DNA from: Cordilura impudica
Lineage: Eukaryota > Arthropoda > Insecta > Diptera > Scathophagidae
Direction of reading: 5' to 3'
DNA: 64,000 nucleotides
Assembly: GCA_963682025.1 (NCBI GenBank)
Contig: OY821519.1
Span: 250,416,358-250,480,357, forward strand
Shown: positions 1 through 10,814 of the stretch, one piece after another
Position numbering within the stretch: the stretch's first letter is position 1
Layout of the letters: every line of letters starts with the position of its first letter
Position numbers and translations under genes: made by a program
Notes under the pieces: model-generated
What the model saw: the letters and a program-made list of their open reading frames with translations, nothing else
Database searches by the model: none
Told to the model about the DNA's origin: nothing

Positions 1-234
1 TTATGCCGAACGGTGTCAAACGCTTTTTCAATATCTAACAATATTAGACCCGTTGAACGTTTATTGTTTTTGTTGGTGATTATCTGATTTTTAATTCTGT
101 GTATTTGGTAAGTAGTGCAATGCTCTTTTTTAAATCCAAATTGTTCTTTAGCAACAATAGAATTGGTCAATACAAATTCAGTAGTATTTTTTTCAAATAT
201 TTTACCTAAGTTACTTAATAGACTAATAGGTCTG
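1..234 (-). pseudogene. Non-LTR retrotransposon reverse transcriptase fragment
   Basis: The minus strand is open from about 234 to the window edge. It reads as the start of a Jockey-type RT: YRPISLLSNLGKIFEK (RT motif 1 region), then QFGFKKEHCTTYQ (motif 2 region), then LILLDIEKAFDTVRH, which contains the motif A aspartate. The family copies RNA into DNA at a nicked target. The fragment is cut off by the window edge on one side and by an 18-bp tandem array on the other, so endonuclease, palm motif C (xADD) and thumb are not seen. It is probably a 5'-truncated dead copy. Similar but separate RT remnants lie at about 14.9 and 58.1 kb. Confidence 0.85.
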
Positions 235-235
235 T

Positions 236-475
236 ATGTATTTTGTTAAAGAAAGTTACTTTTTTAAGAAAGGCTACATTTTAGGAAGGTACTTTTTCAC
301 AAAAGGTGCGTTTGTAAGAAAATGTACTATTTTAGGAAAGCATATTTTGTTAATAAAATTTAATGATTCTTTTTTAAAGGAAATTTATTGTTTTAAGAAA
401 ATGTGCTTTTTAAGAAAAGGTATTATTTAAGAAAGGGCCCCTTTATTTTGAAAAGGACCTTTTTTAACAAAAGAT
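236..475 (+). repeat. 18-bp degenerate tandem array, copy 1a
   Basis: Head-to-tail units of about 18 bp, consensus TTTTTTAAGAAAAGGTAC, heavily diverged but in register. The 18-nt period keeps one frame free of stops and creates a spurious lysine/phenylalanine-rich ORF with a 6-residue period. It abuts the RT fragment on the left and is interrupted by another repeat at 476. Confidence 0.85.
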
Positions 476-650
476 GTTTTTAAACTCTTTCTTTTAACTC
501 ATACTCTCATACTTATACTTGTTGTGACCAAATATTAATTTTAAACTAGTCGTGCGAAGTCACGAAGAGATTGAAAACTCATATGCATAAGGAAAGAAAG
601 AATTTTAATAAAAACTTAATTTTTATGGGTTAGATTATTCTTTAATAAAG
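476..650. repeat. Dispersed repeat R3, copy 1, inside the 18-bp array
   Basis: Begins AAACTCTTTCTTTTAACTCAT and contains AGTCACGAAGAGATTGAAAACTC then ATATGCATA. A longer copy with the same blocks in the same order is at about 23835-24060. Class unknown. It separates two pieces of 18-bp array (236-475 and 651-880), so it probably inserted into that array. Confidence 0.6.
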
Positions 651-880
651 GATAGTTTTAAAACAGAATTTAGTTTTAAGAAACAGTACTTTTTTAAGTA
701 AATTTACTTTTTAAGAAAAGGTTCTTTTTAAGAAAAATTTAACTTTTTAGGAAATAATACTTTTTAAATAAAATATATCTTTTTAACAAAATGTAATTTT
801 TAAATAAAATGTCTTTGTTAAGAAAAGGTGCTTTTTACAAAAGCTAAATTTTTAAGAATATACCTTTTTATGAAAAGCCA
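651..880 (+). repeat. 18-bp degenerate tandem array, copy 1b
   Basis: Continuation of the 18-bp array in the same orientation, with units such as TTTTTAAGAAAAGGTTC and several diverged ones. It ends at the mariner remnant that starts at about 885. Confidence 0.75.
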
Positions 881-884
881 TTTG

Positions 885-1150
885 CTTCATTCGACCCATT
901 TTTTCAATAACAGATATTTTTCAAGATTAATCGACTTTTAGCTCAACACATTTATTCCAGCGTTTCTCCAATTTGTCTATTCTTCCAAATAAAAGGTTTT
1001 CGCAAGTTGCTCATCTACATTTGCTTCAGTAATGACCTTATTTTTCGACCCAAATCTCTTATTTCCAAGCCATTTCTTTAGGTTTGAAAACAGGAATTAG
1101 TCGAAGGGGGGCTAAATGTGATCTAAAATACTGGATGGGATAGCAGATTT
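885..1150 (-). pseudogene. Mariner transposase C-terminal remnant
   Basis: Reading the minus strand gives LKKWLGNKRFGSKNKVITEA, then a stretch ending TFYL and, after a one-base shift, DKLEKRWNKCVELK. This is the order at the carboxyl end of mariner/Tc1-type transposases, just after the last catalytic Asp. The sequence upstream on that strand (about 1090-1130) resembles the LAPSDYFLF block but is out of frame. At least two frameshifts and several stops are present. No N-terminal half or terminal repeats were found, so this is an old fragment. It differs from the rosa-type copies at 17.4, 49.0 and 62.5 kb. Confidence 0.65.
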
Positions 1151-2205
1151 TTACCATGGCGACTTCACTCGTATACCCGGCACAGTGGGATTTTTCTGGC
1201 AAAAAGTCAGTTTTTCGCGTGTAAAATATCAAAAATTTAATGATGCAGCTTTGTAGAGAATTGTTTAATTAAAAGAATCATAATATGGATCATAATTTTT
1301 TTCTAGAAATTCTTTTTTTTCCAAAATAACGCGGCAAATTCACCGAAACGAGCCTTTGCAGTAACTGCCACACATTTTCATGCATTTCAGTGGTCCGGGT
1401 AGATTATTTCTTTTTGCCATATCTATCCATTTGATGTAAGTATATTTGAAAAATATAGTATTTTCGCATTAATTTTGAAAAAAAATAGGAATAGTTTAAA
1501 AAATATTCAGGTTTTAGGAAGGCACTTAAATATTTAGTGCTTTTAGTTTTTCTTGGATCTTTGTGTTTTGGTTGCAAAAATTTAAAGGTTGGAAGTTATT
1601 TTTTTGATTTAATAAATAAAATTCGGTTAATATTGTCTACTGTTTACAAAAGTTATAAATTTGATAAAAAAATCATACGAACTTTCATTTCAATAATTCA
1701 AAGAAACAAGGTGTAAAAAGTGAATGTGAATACTTTTGGGCCCATGTGTTTTAAGAATCTGAAGAAGCTCGAAATAAGGATTATAAGTAGAAGAAATATA
1801 CTAATGTTCTTCAGAAAGTGCAACAGAGTTGCAACAAATTCTGATGTTTACCATCGCCTTCTTGTATCGTCTGATCCTTACATTACATAAGACATCAACC
1901 TCATAAACATATTTTGGAACTAGATGATGTCGTTAAAGAAATGATAGAAGATGAATAAAAGTCTATATTTGCATATGTACACGTAAAAATATTTATCAGT
2001 CATTTCATTTATTTCGTTTATCTTGTTTCAGATAGTTTTTTTCATGGAAAAATATTGTTACTTATAACTTTTAAGCCGAATTACAAAACTTTTTGAGTTT
2101 ATTTAAAAAACAAAATTTTAAAATAAATATTTTTTTGGATTATGTGGGCATGGCATATTTCTGTAAAACTTTACAAACATCATTACTTAATAATACTAAT
2201 AACTT
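1151..2205. other. AT-rich stretch, no gene recognised
   Basis: Both strands are broken by stops. A short stretch near 1805-1890 on the plus strand (reading FRKCNRVATNSDVYHRLLVS) is protein-like but too short to assign. The rest is low-complexity A/T sequence. Confidence 0.4.
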
Positions 2206-2930
2206 AAGTCAACAAGACTCAGAAATTCGGGACCAAAAATTCATGCTCGCGTATATGGGCTTGGGCGATGGGCGTGGCCGATTTCCATGAAACTCTCCAG
2301 ATATCTCAACATCATTACTGATGTACCAAAATTCATGACTTTTGGTAAAGGAATAAAAATTTGGGGCAAACAAATCTTTTCGGGTTATATGGGCGGGGGG
2401 CGATGGCGTGGTCAACTTTGATAAAACTTGAATTTTTTCTTCACTTTGGTTGAACCGAAGAAGTCCACTGCTTTGACTGTAACTTGGTCTTTGGAGTTTT
2501 GCGAGGGATCCATGCTTCGTCCACGAAATATCGCAAAAACTTTTTCGGATTGCGGATGCCGCGCCGAACCTGCGCTGCCCACTACGCCCTGCCTCCGTGC
2601 CTGAGAGCGCGAGCGAGGGAGAGAGAGATAGATATGGAAAATTGGTCGTAGTCGCTGATGTAGGGAATAACGTTTTATTATTTTTAACGTTCATAATGAA
2701 CTTGAATATTAAAATTGAGTAAGTGTGTGAGTATTAAATTTGTGTAAGTGTATGAGTATTAGATTAACATGATGCAATGTAGTAGATTAATTGTGTCAAA
2801 GAATGGGTAATTGCATTATGTAAATATAATAATTGTTCATGTGCGTGCGTAAATAGAGAGATAGTTATGGAAAATTGGTCGTAGTCGCTGATGTAGGCAA
2901 TAATATTTTATTATTATTTATAACATACAG
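2206..2930. repeat. Unclassified repeat with GC-rich patch and 233-bp direct repeat
   Basis: Two diverged units at about 2230-2420 share GGGCGATGG(C/-)GTGG and a following TTT-ATGAAACT/GATAAAACT block. A sharply GC-rich patch (about 2540-2640) contrasts with its surroundings. ATGGAAAATTGGTCGTAGTC plus the next ~45 bases occurs at 2634 and again at 2867. The open minus frame at 2209-2694 has low-complexity composition and no recognisable domain. The region looks like the end of a transposable element, perhaps an LTR or terminal block, but no LTR pair could be shown. Confidence 0.45.
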
Positions 2931-2942
2931 AAAAAATTTTTG

Positions 2943-3067
2943 CCAACCGAATTGCTCTAAAGTGAAACAACAACGAGATTTGATATCATCTGCAAATTTC
3001 CTATTGTGATAAAATAATTACTGTTATAGCAATGAATTGTTATCATCGTGAACCCGAAATTCGGTTG
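2943..3067. repeat. 125-bp segment with 11-bp terminal inverted repeats
   Basis: Starts CCAACCGAATT and ends AATTCGGTTGG, exact inverted repeats. Internal blocks also partly mirror one another (TATTGTGATAAAATAATT and AACAATTCATTGC-like pieces). It could be a small MITE or the structured end of the neighbouring 2.2-2.9 kb element. No clear target duplication was seen. Confidence 0.4.
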
Positions 3068-3109
3068 GTAATAAATTCGGCAGCCACGATGAATCTGTTT
3101 TCTGTGTGT

Positions 3110-3410
3110 ACCTTTCACAAAAGGTAAGATTCAAGGCAAATTTTTTAACAAATGAAAGGTACTTTTTTTTAAAATAAGTACTTCTTTCAAGAAAAGGTAC
3201 TTTGATAATAAAAATTTACTTTTTGAGAAGAGGAATTTCTCCCGAAAAGGTTCTTTTAAAGAAAAGGCACATTTTAAGGAGATGCACTTCTTAAGGAAAT
3301 GTACTTTTTAAGAAAAGGTACTTTTAACAAAATGTAATTTTTTTGTAAAAAGTAAAATTTTTAGGAAAATGTGCCCTTAAGGAAAATCTACTCTTTAATT
3401 TATGTATCAC
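3110..3410 (+). repeat. 18-bp degenerate tandem array, copy 2
   Basis: Units such as AAGAAAAGGTACTTTTAAC follow one another from just after GTGTGTACC to about 3400, same orientation as the first array. Spacer lengths vary between about 17 and 21 bp. Confidence 0.8.
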
Positions 3411-4055
3411 ATTTTCCTTAAGATTTTTCAATTTCTTTAGTTTAGTACCGGCCATAACATCGGGCCTTCTAGTGCCTATATAATATACTTACATTTCTTC
3501 TTATATCTATTAAATCTTAATCAGGTCATATTTGTGAAACTTTTCAGCCATTTAACAAACAATTTGTTGTAGCATTTCAAAAATCTGATAACAGATTTTT
3601 GTGTTCAATATCGATTAACAAACCAATCAACTATGTGAACTTACAAGCCAATTAACATAATTTTTTTTTTCTTTTGTAGTATGAACAAACAGAAAAAAAA
3701 GAAAAACGTTACAACTTCAAAGTATAGTACAGTGCTGAGCAAATCGATAGAGAATTTAAAAAAATAATCAAGAAAATTCTATTGATAAGAAATTTAAAAA
3801 AAGGTTTAATATTGTAGTTGATATTATTTAAGAAGTCGTCTTAAGCAACTTTCAAAGAAGTCAATATAAATGTATAATGAAAGAAAAATTAATTTTAAAA
3901 TCTAGAGAAATAAAAAAAAAAAAATTAATAAATTGAATAAATTGTTGATAAATTAGGAGGAACTCGCAACACATCCGGTAATAAATTTTTACATTGGGAA
4001 GAGGAAAGAAAATTATAATTTGAAAAGATAAATATGATGTAAATTACCAGGAGTT
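3411..4055. other. AT-rich stretch, no gene recognised
   Basis: No open frame of note. Sequence around 3445-3475 (ATCGGGCCTTCTAG) vaguely resembles a Helitron 3' end but lacks a convincing hairpin. The remainder is A-rich low complexity. Confidence 0.35.
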
Positions 4056-5075
4056 ACCTATATTACTCATATCGGCGCAGGGTTGCGAAAGCTCGCCGTA
4101 TATGCACAACTTGTAGGAGAGCTATAGGTTTGTAATGGGTATTTAACCCGACGATCGCACTAGCGTACGGATGGTTCTAGTCTGGTATATGTTTCTAAGA
4201 TATGGATCATTCTATTGGTAAATACTTGCGGATCACAACTCCGTCTTTCAGGCTGAGTAGATTGCGATAAAGGAATATACTCGATCCATTAATTTAGGGG
4301 GAATTTCCAATCCCGGAAAGGTAAAAATATTTACGGACAGTATAGCGGCTATCCAGGTGATATTCTCGAATAAAGTTATATCAAGGACAATCCCCATATG
4401 TTAAGAGCAGATAGCAAACTTCTCCAGATGGGCAGACTTGAAAATATTTGGATCCCAGGACACAGTGGTATAAGGGGAAACGAGATTGCTGATAAACTGG
4501 CCAGGAAGGGTTGTTCCCTGGATAGAGTCAACTTGGAGAAGGCAAGTACCAAACTAAAACTAGCGCACTGGTCGAAGAGTTCGCACGTATCAATATGAGA
4601 GGCTATAAACACGGGTGAAGTCACGAAAATATCATGGGACTCTCCCAACATTTCGAGAACTTGGAAAATACTGATTCTTAGTAGAAGGAAAGATATTTGG
4701 TGTCCTCACTGGACACTCAGAACTGAGCGCTCACCTTTATCTTATAGGACGAGCAGAATCGAGCATATGTAGAGCTTGCAAAGAGGTTGACCAAACCCTG
4801 GAACCCTACCACCTTTGTTACTGTCCTGCATTTGCGAGAATAAGGGTCAGATATATCTAACGGTATCATACCCAGTCTTAGGGTGATATGCTGAAAAACA
4901 GTAAGGACATTTTTTGGTGAAACAAAATTTCTAAGTAAATATAAGGGTAGGTAGGAAGCAGACGAACGTGTGAATGTGGAGCGCACAACAAGCCGACTTT
5001 CTGGCTTAAGTGTGTATCCGGATACAGCGGATATGAGGCGTATATATACCTGGCTCCTCTTCTCCACATAATCTA
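4056..5075 (+). pseudogene. Non-LTR retrotransposon 3' part: RNase H and zinc-knuckle region
   Basis: In order along the plus strand: a VFQAE block with a following KIFTDSIAAIQ (about 4250-4355; E and second D of RNase H), IWIPGHSGIRGNEIAD (about 4445-4495; the H and last acidic residue), then LTGHSELSAHLYLIGRAESS and the Cys/His cluster ICRACKEVDQ..YHLCYCPAF (about 4700-4840). This is the end of ORF2 in RNase H-bearing non-LTR elements of the I/LOA/R1 kind. RNase H removes the RNA strand during insertion. Several stops and frameshifts break it, so it is dead. The element seems to end at ATCTAACCTAA (about 5070), a terminus shared with the fragment at 52.6-53.6 kb. Confidence 0.75.
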
Positions 5076-5900
5076 ACCTAAACTACCTGTAAAAATTATT
5101 TAGAAGAAAATTTTTATCATGATATAAAACTGCAACTTTCTTTGGTGCACGTTCACCCAGAGCAGTCCACTACTCGGATTATTCCTTGGTATCTGCTGTG
5201 TTGTGATGCCTGCATGTTTTCTTTCATTTTCTTTGTTGATTTTTGATTTATGAATGGTTGTGTTGTGCTACTTTACCATGGAAACCAGCTTCATAGAGAC
5301 CATTGCGCAACGTATGAACAGCTCATCTAACCCGAAACTCACTAATGACCTCATTAGTCACTTTTTCTATGCCCCTCTCTGATTGTGTTGGTGTCTATAA
5401 TGTTGTCTATAATGCTTTTAGTAGTGGAATAATATCTTCCCAGATTTTTCCTTATTTTGTGAATACGTTTTCCTTCTTCATTGAGATTTAATATAATTTT
5501 TATTTCATGCTTTCCGTTTTTTGAATTCTCATTGGCTTTATTTTTTCAGTCTTTTATGTCCACATATTTGGACAATGACAATTTTTTGAAGATTTAATTC
5601 ATGTGTGTATATACTAATAAAAATTATTTATTTAAGCCTCAGCTATAATTTTGCTGAAAAATTAAATGAGAAATCTTGAAAGAATCTTGAGTTATAGATG
5701 AAAAACTAAATAAATATAAAAGGTAAAAAAAGTTTTGCTTGAGAATGCTGAAGCTTATGGAGTTTTTACTATAGTACTTTCACCCTAACAATCTGTCCAT
5801 TGTATATAAAGTTTCTCAAGTCTACGGGCAATAAATTCATAACAATGCCACCCAAATTTGATTTATGCATATTTCCTCTATCCACCTAACACCCATTCTT
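5076..5900. other. Intergenic/repeat-derived stretch, no gene recognised
   Basis: Contains no frame longer than background and no motif I can name. The segment 5130-5400 has more balanced base composition than its surroundings and may be decayed transposon sequence. Confidence 0.35.
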
Positions 5901-6235
5901 TAAAGCCATGGTAAAGAGTAGTACACCACTATACACAGGGTATTAATCATTTTGTTATTCCGTTTGTAACGCATCGAAAAAATTATTTGCGATCGCAGAA
6001 AGTATATATACTTGATCCATATAACATTTCGAGTCGATATAGTGACCTCCGTCTATCTGTCTGCTGAAATCCAGTTCATTCACAAAATTAGGAAAATGTT
6101 ATTTGTCACTATATCGAGCAGGTTGGACTGGTTGAATTGGCAGCCTATATGCATAATAGCTGAGGAACAACGTACGACACTGAAAAATACTTCGATAAAA
6201 TTTCATATAAAACACTATAAATAGTGAACAAGTTT
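5900..6235 (+). repeat. Dispersed dipteran-type repeat carrying a GTCTATCTGTCTG tract
   Basis: Blocks in order: ACACAGGGTATTAATCATTTTG, TTATTCCGTTTGTAACGCATC, AGTATATATACTTGAT, TTTCGAGTCGATATAG and the CTATCTGTCTGCTG tract. This is the widespread fly repeat style that pairs a 'gggtatt..ccgtttgtaac' end with a 'gtccgtctgtc' tract. It is distantly related in layout to family P in this window. The 70-residue open frame inside it has no support as a gene. Confidence 0.5.
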
Positions 6236-6266
6236 TATGTGAACAGAACATGTGCTTTTAGAAACA

Positions 6267-6340
6267 CTAGTAGAACCCAGCACTCAAATTTCGAGTGCAA
6301 ATACGCGGAAATTTTTTTTTTCATAAATTTTTTTTTCAAT
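6267..6340 (-). mobile_element. Helitron-like family A, 3'-end fragment
   Basis: Read on the minus strand this is the 3' end of family A: GCACTCGAAATTTGAGTGC-like hairpin, GGGTTC, then CTAG followed by T. Only about 70 bp are recognisable before A/T low complexity takes over. Confidence 0.6.
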
Positions 6341-6461
6341 GTTTTTTTAGTCTATATATATATATAAAATTTATGAATATTTAAATAAAATTAAATAAAT
6401 TGTGAAATTTTAAATAAAATTCTTTAAATTTTATTATAATTATTTAATGAACTCACAGAAT

Positions 6462-8875
6462 AAATATTTATTTATTTATTTATTAACCCATAATTGAAAT
6501 TATCAGCTAATTTTAATAAGAGCAACGTAGGCCTTCAGCTCAATATAAATATTACAAAAAGTTTACTTAACTTAGGGAATTGTGTTATATATTGTTATAA
6601 AGGTTGCATAGTTTAAGAAATTTAATCATTAATGATATGTTATCGGGAGAGGGTGTGGATAGTGGATGTAGATGACTAGTATTTTCAAATGTTACTCTTC
6701 GGGCGTTTTCAGTTTTAGTGCATTAGCAAAGAAAGTGTGATGGTGTAGTTGGTAATGAAATATGGCAGTTACAAAAGGGTGTAATATTTGGATTGTATAG
6801 TGATCCATGTGTTACTCTGGTATGGCCTAGTCGAAGCTTTTCGAATATGATGTAGTCAAGTCTTTTAGCATGTGTTTGATTGCCAGTCATGACGTCATAA
6901 ATATTTTTTTTATAATGATTGATGTTTTTGTACCAGGTTGATGATGAACTGAAAGAATGGTCTCTGCCAATATTATCAAAGCATTTGTCAATTAGTTTAT
7001 CAATGTCTTTACGATTATAGTTTTGTGTCGTAAGTAAAGGGCGTTTTGCTGAATATTTCGCCTCGGAATCTGCATATTCTTCTCCTTTTATGTTGCAGTG
7101 GCCAGGAACCCAGATTAATGCTATGTCCGGGAACCTTTTTATTAAAATGTTCCTAATGTTAGAAGGGTAAAACTAAGAGTTTGGTATATATGCGATGGAT
7201 GCTAAAGAAGAAAGGGAATCTGTACAGATAGAAAATTTTCCTTTTTTGTTGTAAACGTATAACAATGCTTCGTGAATGGCTATCAACTCTGCAGTAAATA
7301 TTGAACTGTGGGTGGGAAGGATTGCTGTTTTAATTGTTTCAGTTTCAGTAGTTATACTGTACGTTATCGGTATATTTTTAGAACCGTCAGTGAAAATAAA
7401 CTTAGAGTCACAAAGTTTACTTTTGATCGAAGCAAATAAGATTTTGTATTGGGAATGATCTGTATTGGCTTTAGCAAATTAATGTAGGGATGTATCTATG
7501 ATGCCTCTATTTACTAACCAGGGAGGAAATTTCTTGACTCTGTTGCTATTAATGAATGATGGTAGTTCTAGTTTTCTACAGTTTTGAATTGTTCTATATA
7601 TAGTTGAAGGTATTCTAGGTATCTTTTTTGACAGTTTTGTTTTTTTAACTGTTTGAGTCAGAGGGGTGTTACTGTTGTACAGTAGTGTACGAAACAATTT
7701 TGAGGTTAGTATTTGAGTTTGTGCATTTAAAGACCTTATGTTAGTCTCAAAATACATATTTTTATTGGAGTTGAGCGCAGGGCGCCCAGCGATAATCTTA
7801 TCGCCGCATTAATTATGGAATTAATTTTCCTCAGAAGAGAGTAGGGGGCTGAGCCGTAATTTGGCAGACAGTAGTTGACTTTTGATAAAATTAAAGCTTT
7901 TACAACAGAAATTAAAGATTTAGTGTTGCAGTTAAATTTATGGGTAGCGAGACATTTAATAATATTTAATCTTTTCGTCAACGATGATGTTAAATAGTCA
8001 ATGTGGTCATTCCAGTGACCAGTTATTTATTAATATGCCAAGAATCCTTAAAGTTTCAACCTCAGTTATACCAAAGTTGGATGAGGCTATATCACAATGA
8101 CAGTTTTTGAGTCTGCAACTATGAATATATTTGCACTTTGACGTAGAAAGTGTAGCGCCGGAATAATCACAACAACAATTGATGTCGTTAAATAGATTAT
8201 TGAGGTTTAATACAGGATTTTTTTCTCTAGAAGGCGGTATTATCAAGTTAAAGTCATCTGCGTAGGTACAAAAACCAATTTCCTTATGTAGCGATATTAG
8301 AGAGCATAATTTGTTGTAGGCTATAATGAAAAGGATTACTGACAGGAATACCATTGCATAAAGGATAGGGTGTAGAATAATTGTTATTTATTTGAACTGT
8401 AATTTTTCTGTTTTTCATAAAATTTGTAACATATTTTATTATTTTTGGGCCAACTCTCCATTCTGTTAGTTGATCTATTATTGAATGGATACCTACTTTG
8501 TCAAAAGCTCCCTCAAAGTCGAGAGATATAATAGTTGTGTGTTTACGAACTGAGAGACTATGGGCAATTTGATAGTCGACATAGAGGAGACTATCAATTG
8601 TTGAGCTCCCCTTTTTAAAGCCAAATTGGCGGTTATTTAAAAGTTTGTTAGAAGTAACAAACCACCATAACCTGTTGGCAATAATTTTATCCAAAACTTT
8701 GGAGAGACAGGGGTTTAAGGAGATAGGGCGATATGATTTGATCAGTGATTTGTTGTTTTTTGGTTTTAAAATGGGTATGACTATGCTGTTATTGAATTGT
8801 TGTGGGATATAGTTGGAGAAAATAGAATTATGATGAGAGTAAATTATGATAACAAACACATTTAAAATTTAGCCT
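6462..8875 (-). mobile_element. I-factor-like non-LTR retrotransposon, 5'-truncated
   Basis: A minus-strand element whose 3' end is marked by a TAAA-type tandem tail (plus-strand TTTATTTATTTATTTA at 6464-6484) and whose coding part runs up to about 8860. RT and RNase H are recognisable, but ORF1 (nucleic-acid binding) and the endonuclease are absent, so the copy is 5'-truncated as is usual after incomplete reverse transcription. Protein similarity to the Drosophila I factor is strong enough to be recalled by eye (see the coding entry). A family A Helitron-like fragment lies just beyond its 3' end. Confidence 0.85.
6590..8860 (-). pseudogene. I-like ORF2 pseudogene (RT and RNase H)
   Basis: Read from 8860 leftward: SYRPISLNPCLSKVLDKIIA (RT motif 1), RQFGFKKGSSTIDSLLYVDY (motif 2), TIISLDFEGAFDKVGIHS (motif A Asp), GIPVSNP (motif B, normally GIPQGSP) with a frameshift here, then in a second frame TYADDFNLIIP (motif C, YADD; about 8260), SGATLSTSKCKYIH, and in a third frame the thumb ALILSKVNYCLPNYGSAP. 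RNase H follows: KFIFTDGSKN, TAELIAIHEALLY, SICTDSLSSL and ALIWVPGHCNIKGEEYAD, giving the D-E-D-H/D set, with one TAG between the third and fourth blocks. The order matches I-clade ORF2. At least two frameshifts and one stop make it non-functional. The plus-strand ORF at 7276-7458 is only the antisense of RNase H. Confidence 0.85.
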
Positions 8876-8899
8876 TTCTAGAAGATTTTTAGACCATAT

Positions 8900-9125
8900 C
8901 TTGGCATAATGATAACAGGTTTATTTTGAGAACGAGCGTGATTTAAACAGACAAACAGACAGACGGACATCGCTATGCCGACTCAAGTTGTTATAAGCTT
9001 CAAGATCATATATACTTTTTGTGGTCGCAACTGATATATTCCTTCTGTGGAGTGGTGTGAAGGGCATAACATACCAGAAAATACCAAAATTTCTTGTAAT
9101 TATCTTATTAATGTTGAACATCATT
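8900..9125 (-). repeat. Dispersed repeat with CAGACAGACGGACAT tract
   Basis: Contains AACAGACAGACGGACATCGC, then CGACTCAAGTTGTTATAAGC and ATATATACTTTTTGTGG. This is the same sort of dispersed fly repeat as at 5900-6235, in a different variant. The 67-residue minus-strand frame here is an accident of the repeat. Confidence 0.45.
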
Positions 9126-9737
9126 GTGAGAATTGTAGGTGAAACCTAGCCTTTTTTACCTCTTAGTATTGACAGCCTTGGTTACAACATTGTGTTAAGA
9201 ATTCGGGTGGAGAGTACTAAAGATTCGGTATAGCCGATTTTTATCATTCTTGCCTTTAGTTATTTTTTTATTACTCTGACAAACATAAAAAAATTAATAA
9301 GTTCGATATTTATTATTTAATGATAAAGTTAGAAATAAATTAAGCTAAAGACTTAACTTTTTTAAACATTAATTAGTATAAAGCCATTAATACAGTTGCT
9401 AAAAAAAAAATTCACTTATATACTGTCAGACTGTATTATTTTGCTCCAAACTGTTTGTTAACCATAATATCGATACCATCTAACAAGATAACAAAAAAAC
9501 ATCATTTACAATTGTAATGTAGGTCATATAAAAATACAACAACACCAACCATAACAATAACAACAACACCACCAACAACAACCAATAAATAAATTATAAT
9601 TTTAAACTTTTTTTTTGTTAAACAATCATGACAAACTGGTTTTCTTTTATTAACTTTCAATTTCAATATACAAAAACTGTATTTTCGAGTTTTAGACCCA
9701 TAAAGAGACCGCAAAATATAAAACGATAAGCCAGTAA
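9126..9737. other. AT-rich stretch with AAC-type microsatellite, no gene
   Basis: Around 9536-9590 there is an imperfect AAC/ACCAAC repeat (AACAACACCACCAACAACAACC). Read backwards it gives a valine-rich spurious frame. Nothing else recognised. Confidence 0.45.
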
Positions 9738-10810
9738 GAAATTTATAGCCAGTCTAGAGCGACTATACCATACCCTATGCCATGCGTATCGAGAAAGGAT
9801 CTTGGCTCCAACTTTGCTAAGGCAATAACCGGATATAACTAACTAAATTTTAGTGCTATTATTATTAATTTGTGCCGTGTAGATATAAAAAAGTTCATAT
9901 CTGATGTTATTTTTATATGGAGATTAGGTCCAAATCTTGACCGATCACGAAGATCGACCATATATAAACAAAATTTAAAAAAAAAATCTTAACAATATTT
10001 TTGTTTTTTAATAGATTTAAGTGAAGATTGCGTATTTTTGATATATGGGGACTAGGGAAAAAATGGTCCAAAAAGGTTTATTATAGGAATAGAGATTATT
10101 GGGTATAATTTCTTGTGACCGAAGTAATGATGTTATTTACAAACCGATTTTGACAAAAAATATCTCATTTGAAAAGTATTTCTTTTTAGGTGTCCACCAT
10201 ATTTACAGATTTGCGCCGTCTCGAATATTTTTTTGAGTAATGCTCATTTAAAGTTGCTACTAACACATACATAAAACACATACTGTGTGTGTGTTAATTA
10301 CAAATATCAAAAACCGTACGTTGAATTGTGAATTGGCTGGCATACCTTTAGGCTTTTATACAATTACGAGTATTTATTAACAAACCCATTTATATATTTT
10401 CTATGTATTCAACATAAATATTTAATGAAATTTAATGAATTTTGTTTAAAAAGTGTTGTATTGTGAATTGGCTAAAATTGATTAGGATACCTTAGGGTCT
10501 TATAAAACTATTTATTAAATGAAAAAATTAAACTTCCTAGAATTTGCACACAAATTTATATATTTATATATAATAATCTCGATCTTGCGGCCATTTTAGT
10601 CGGTCTGATATCGCCTATGGCCGACAAAAGCTTATATACGAAATTAAAGTTCATATTTGCGACCTGAAGTTTGATTACAAGGTTTACATGGTACTACAAA
10701 CGGACGGACAGACAGACAGACAGAAAGTTGAGTTTTAATAAAATATTTTTGGTAGTTACAAACGTCAGCACAAACTCGTTATACACTGACCACGGAATGG
10801 TATAGGGTAC
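9738..10810 (+). repeat. Family P dispersed repeat, split by a Helitron-like insertion
   Basis: The left end (CAGTCTAGAGCGACTATACCATACCC) and the block ATAGATTTAAGTGAAGAT match family P. The right part resumes at about 10590 with GGCCGACAAAAGCTTATATAC, GCGACCTGAAGTTTGATTAC, the ACGGACGGACAGACAGAC tract and GTATAGGGTA. Family P's middle is interrupted at about 10090-10560 by family A sequence. Confidence 0.65.
10090..10560 (+). mobile_element. Helitron-like family A copy nested in family P
   Basis: Recognised by TTTCTTGTGACCGAAG, ATTTTGACAAAAAATATCTC, AAGTTGCTACTAACACATAC and CCTAGAATTTGCAC, the family A order. The two tips are decayed. The block TTGTGAATTGGCT with following TACCTTTAGG occurs twice, an internal duplication of roughly 130 bp. 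Confidence 0.6.
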
Positions 10811-10814
10811 AACA

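Noticed and set aside
2209..2694. 161-residue minus-strand ORF as a host gene
   Set aside because: It crosses a GC-rich repeat-like block with an internal duplication, has no recognisable domain, and shows low-complexity composition.
2634..2930. The 233-bp direct repeat as a pair of LTRs
   Set aside because: The matching parts are only about 65 bp, with no TG..CA ends, primer-binding site or internal coding sequence.
3445..3475. CGGGCCTTCTAG as another Helitron 3' end
   Set aside because: There is no clear hairpin at the expected distance and no matching 5' end could be found.
9502..9714. Valine-rich minus-strand ORF resembling a membrane protein
   Set aside because: The hydrophobic stretch is the translation of an AAC/ACC microsatellite.
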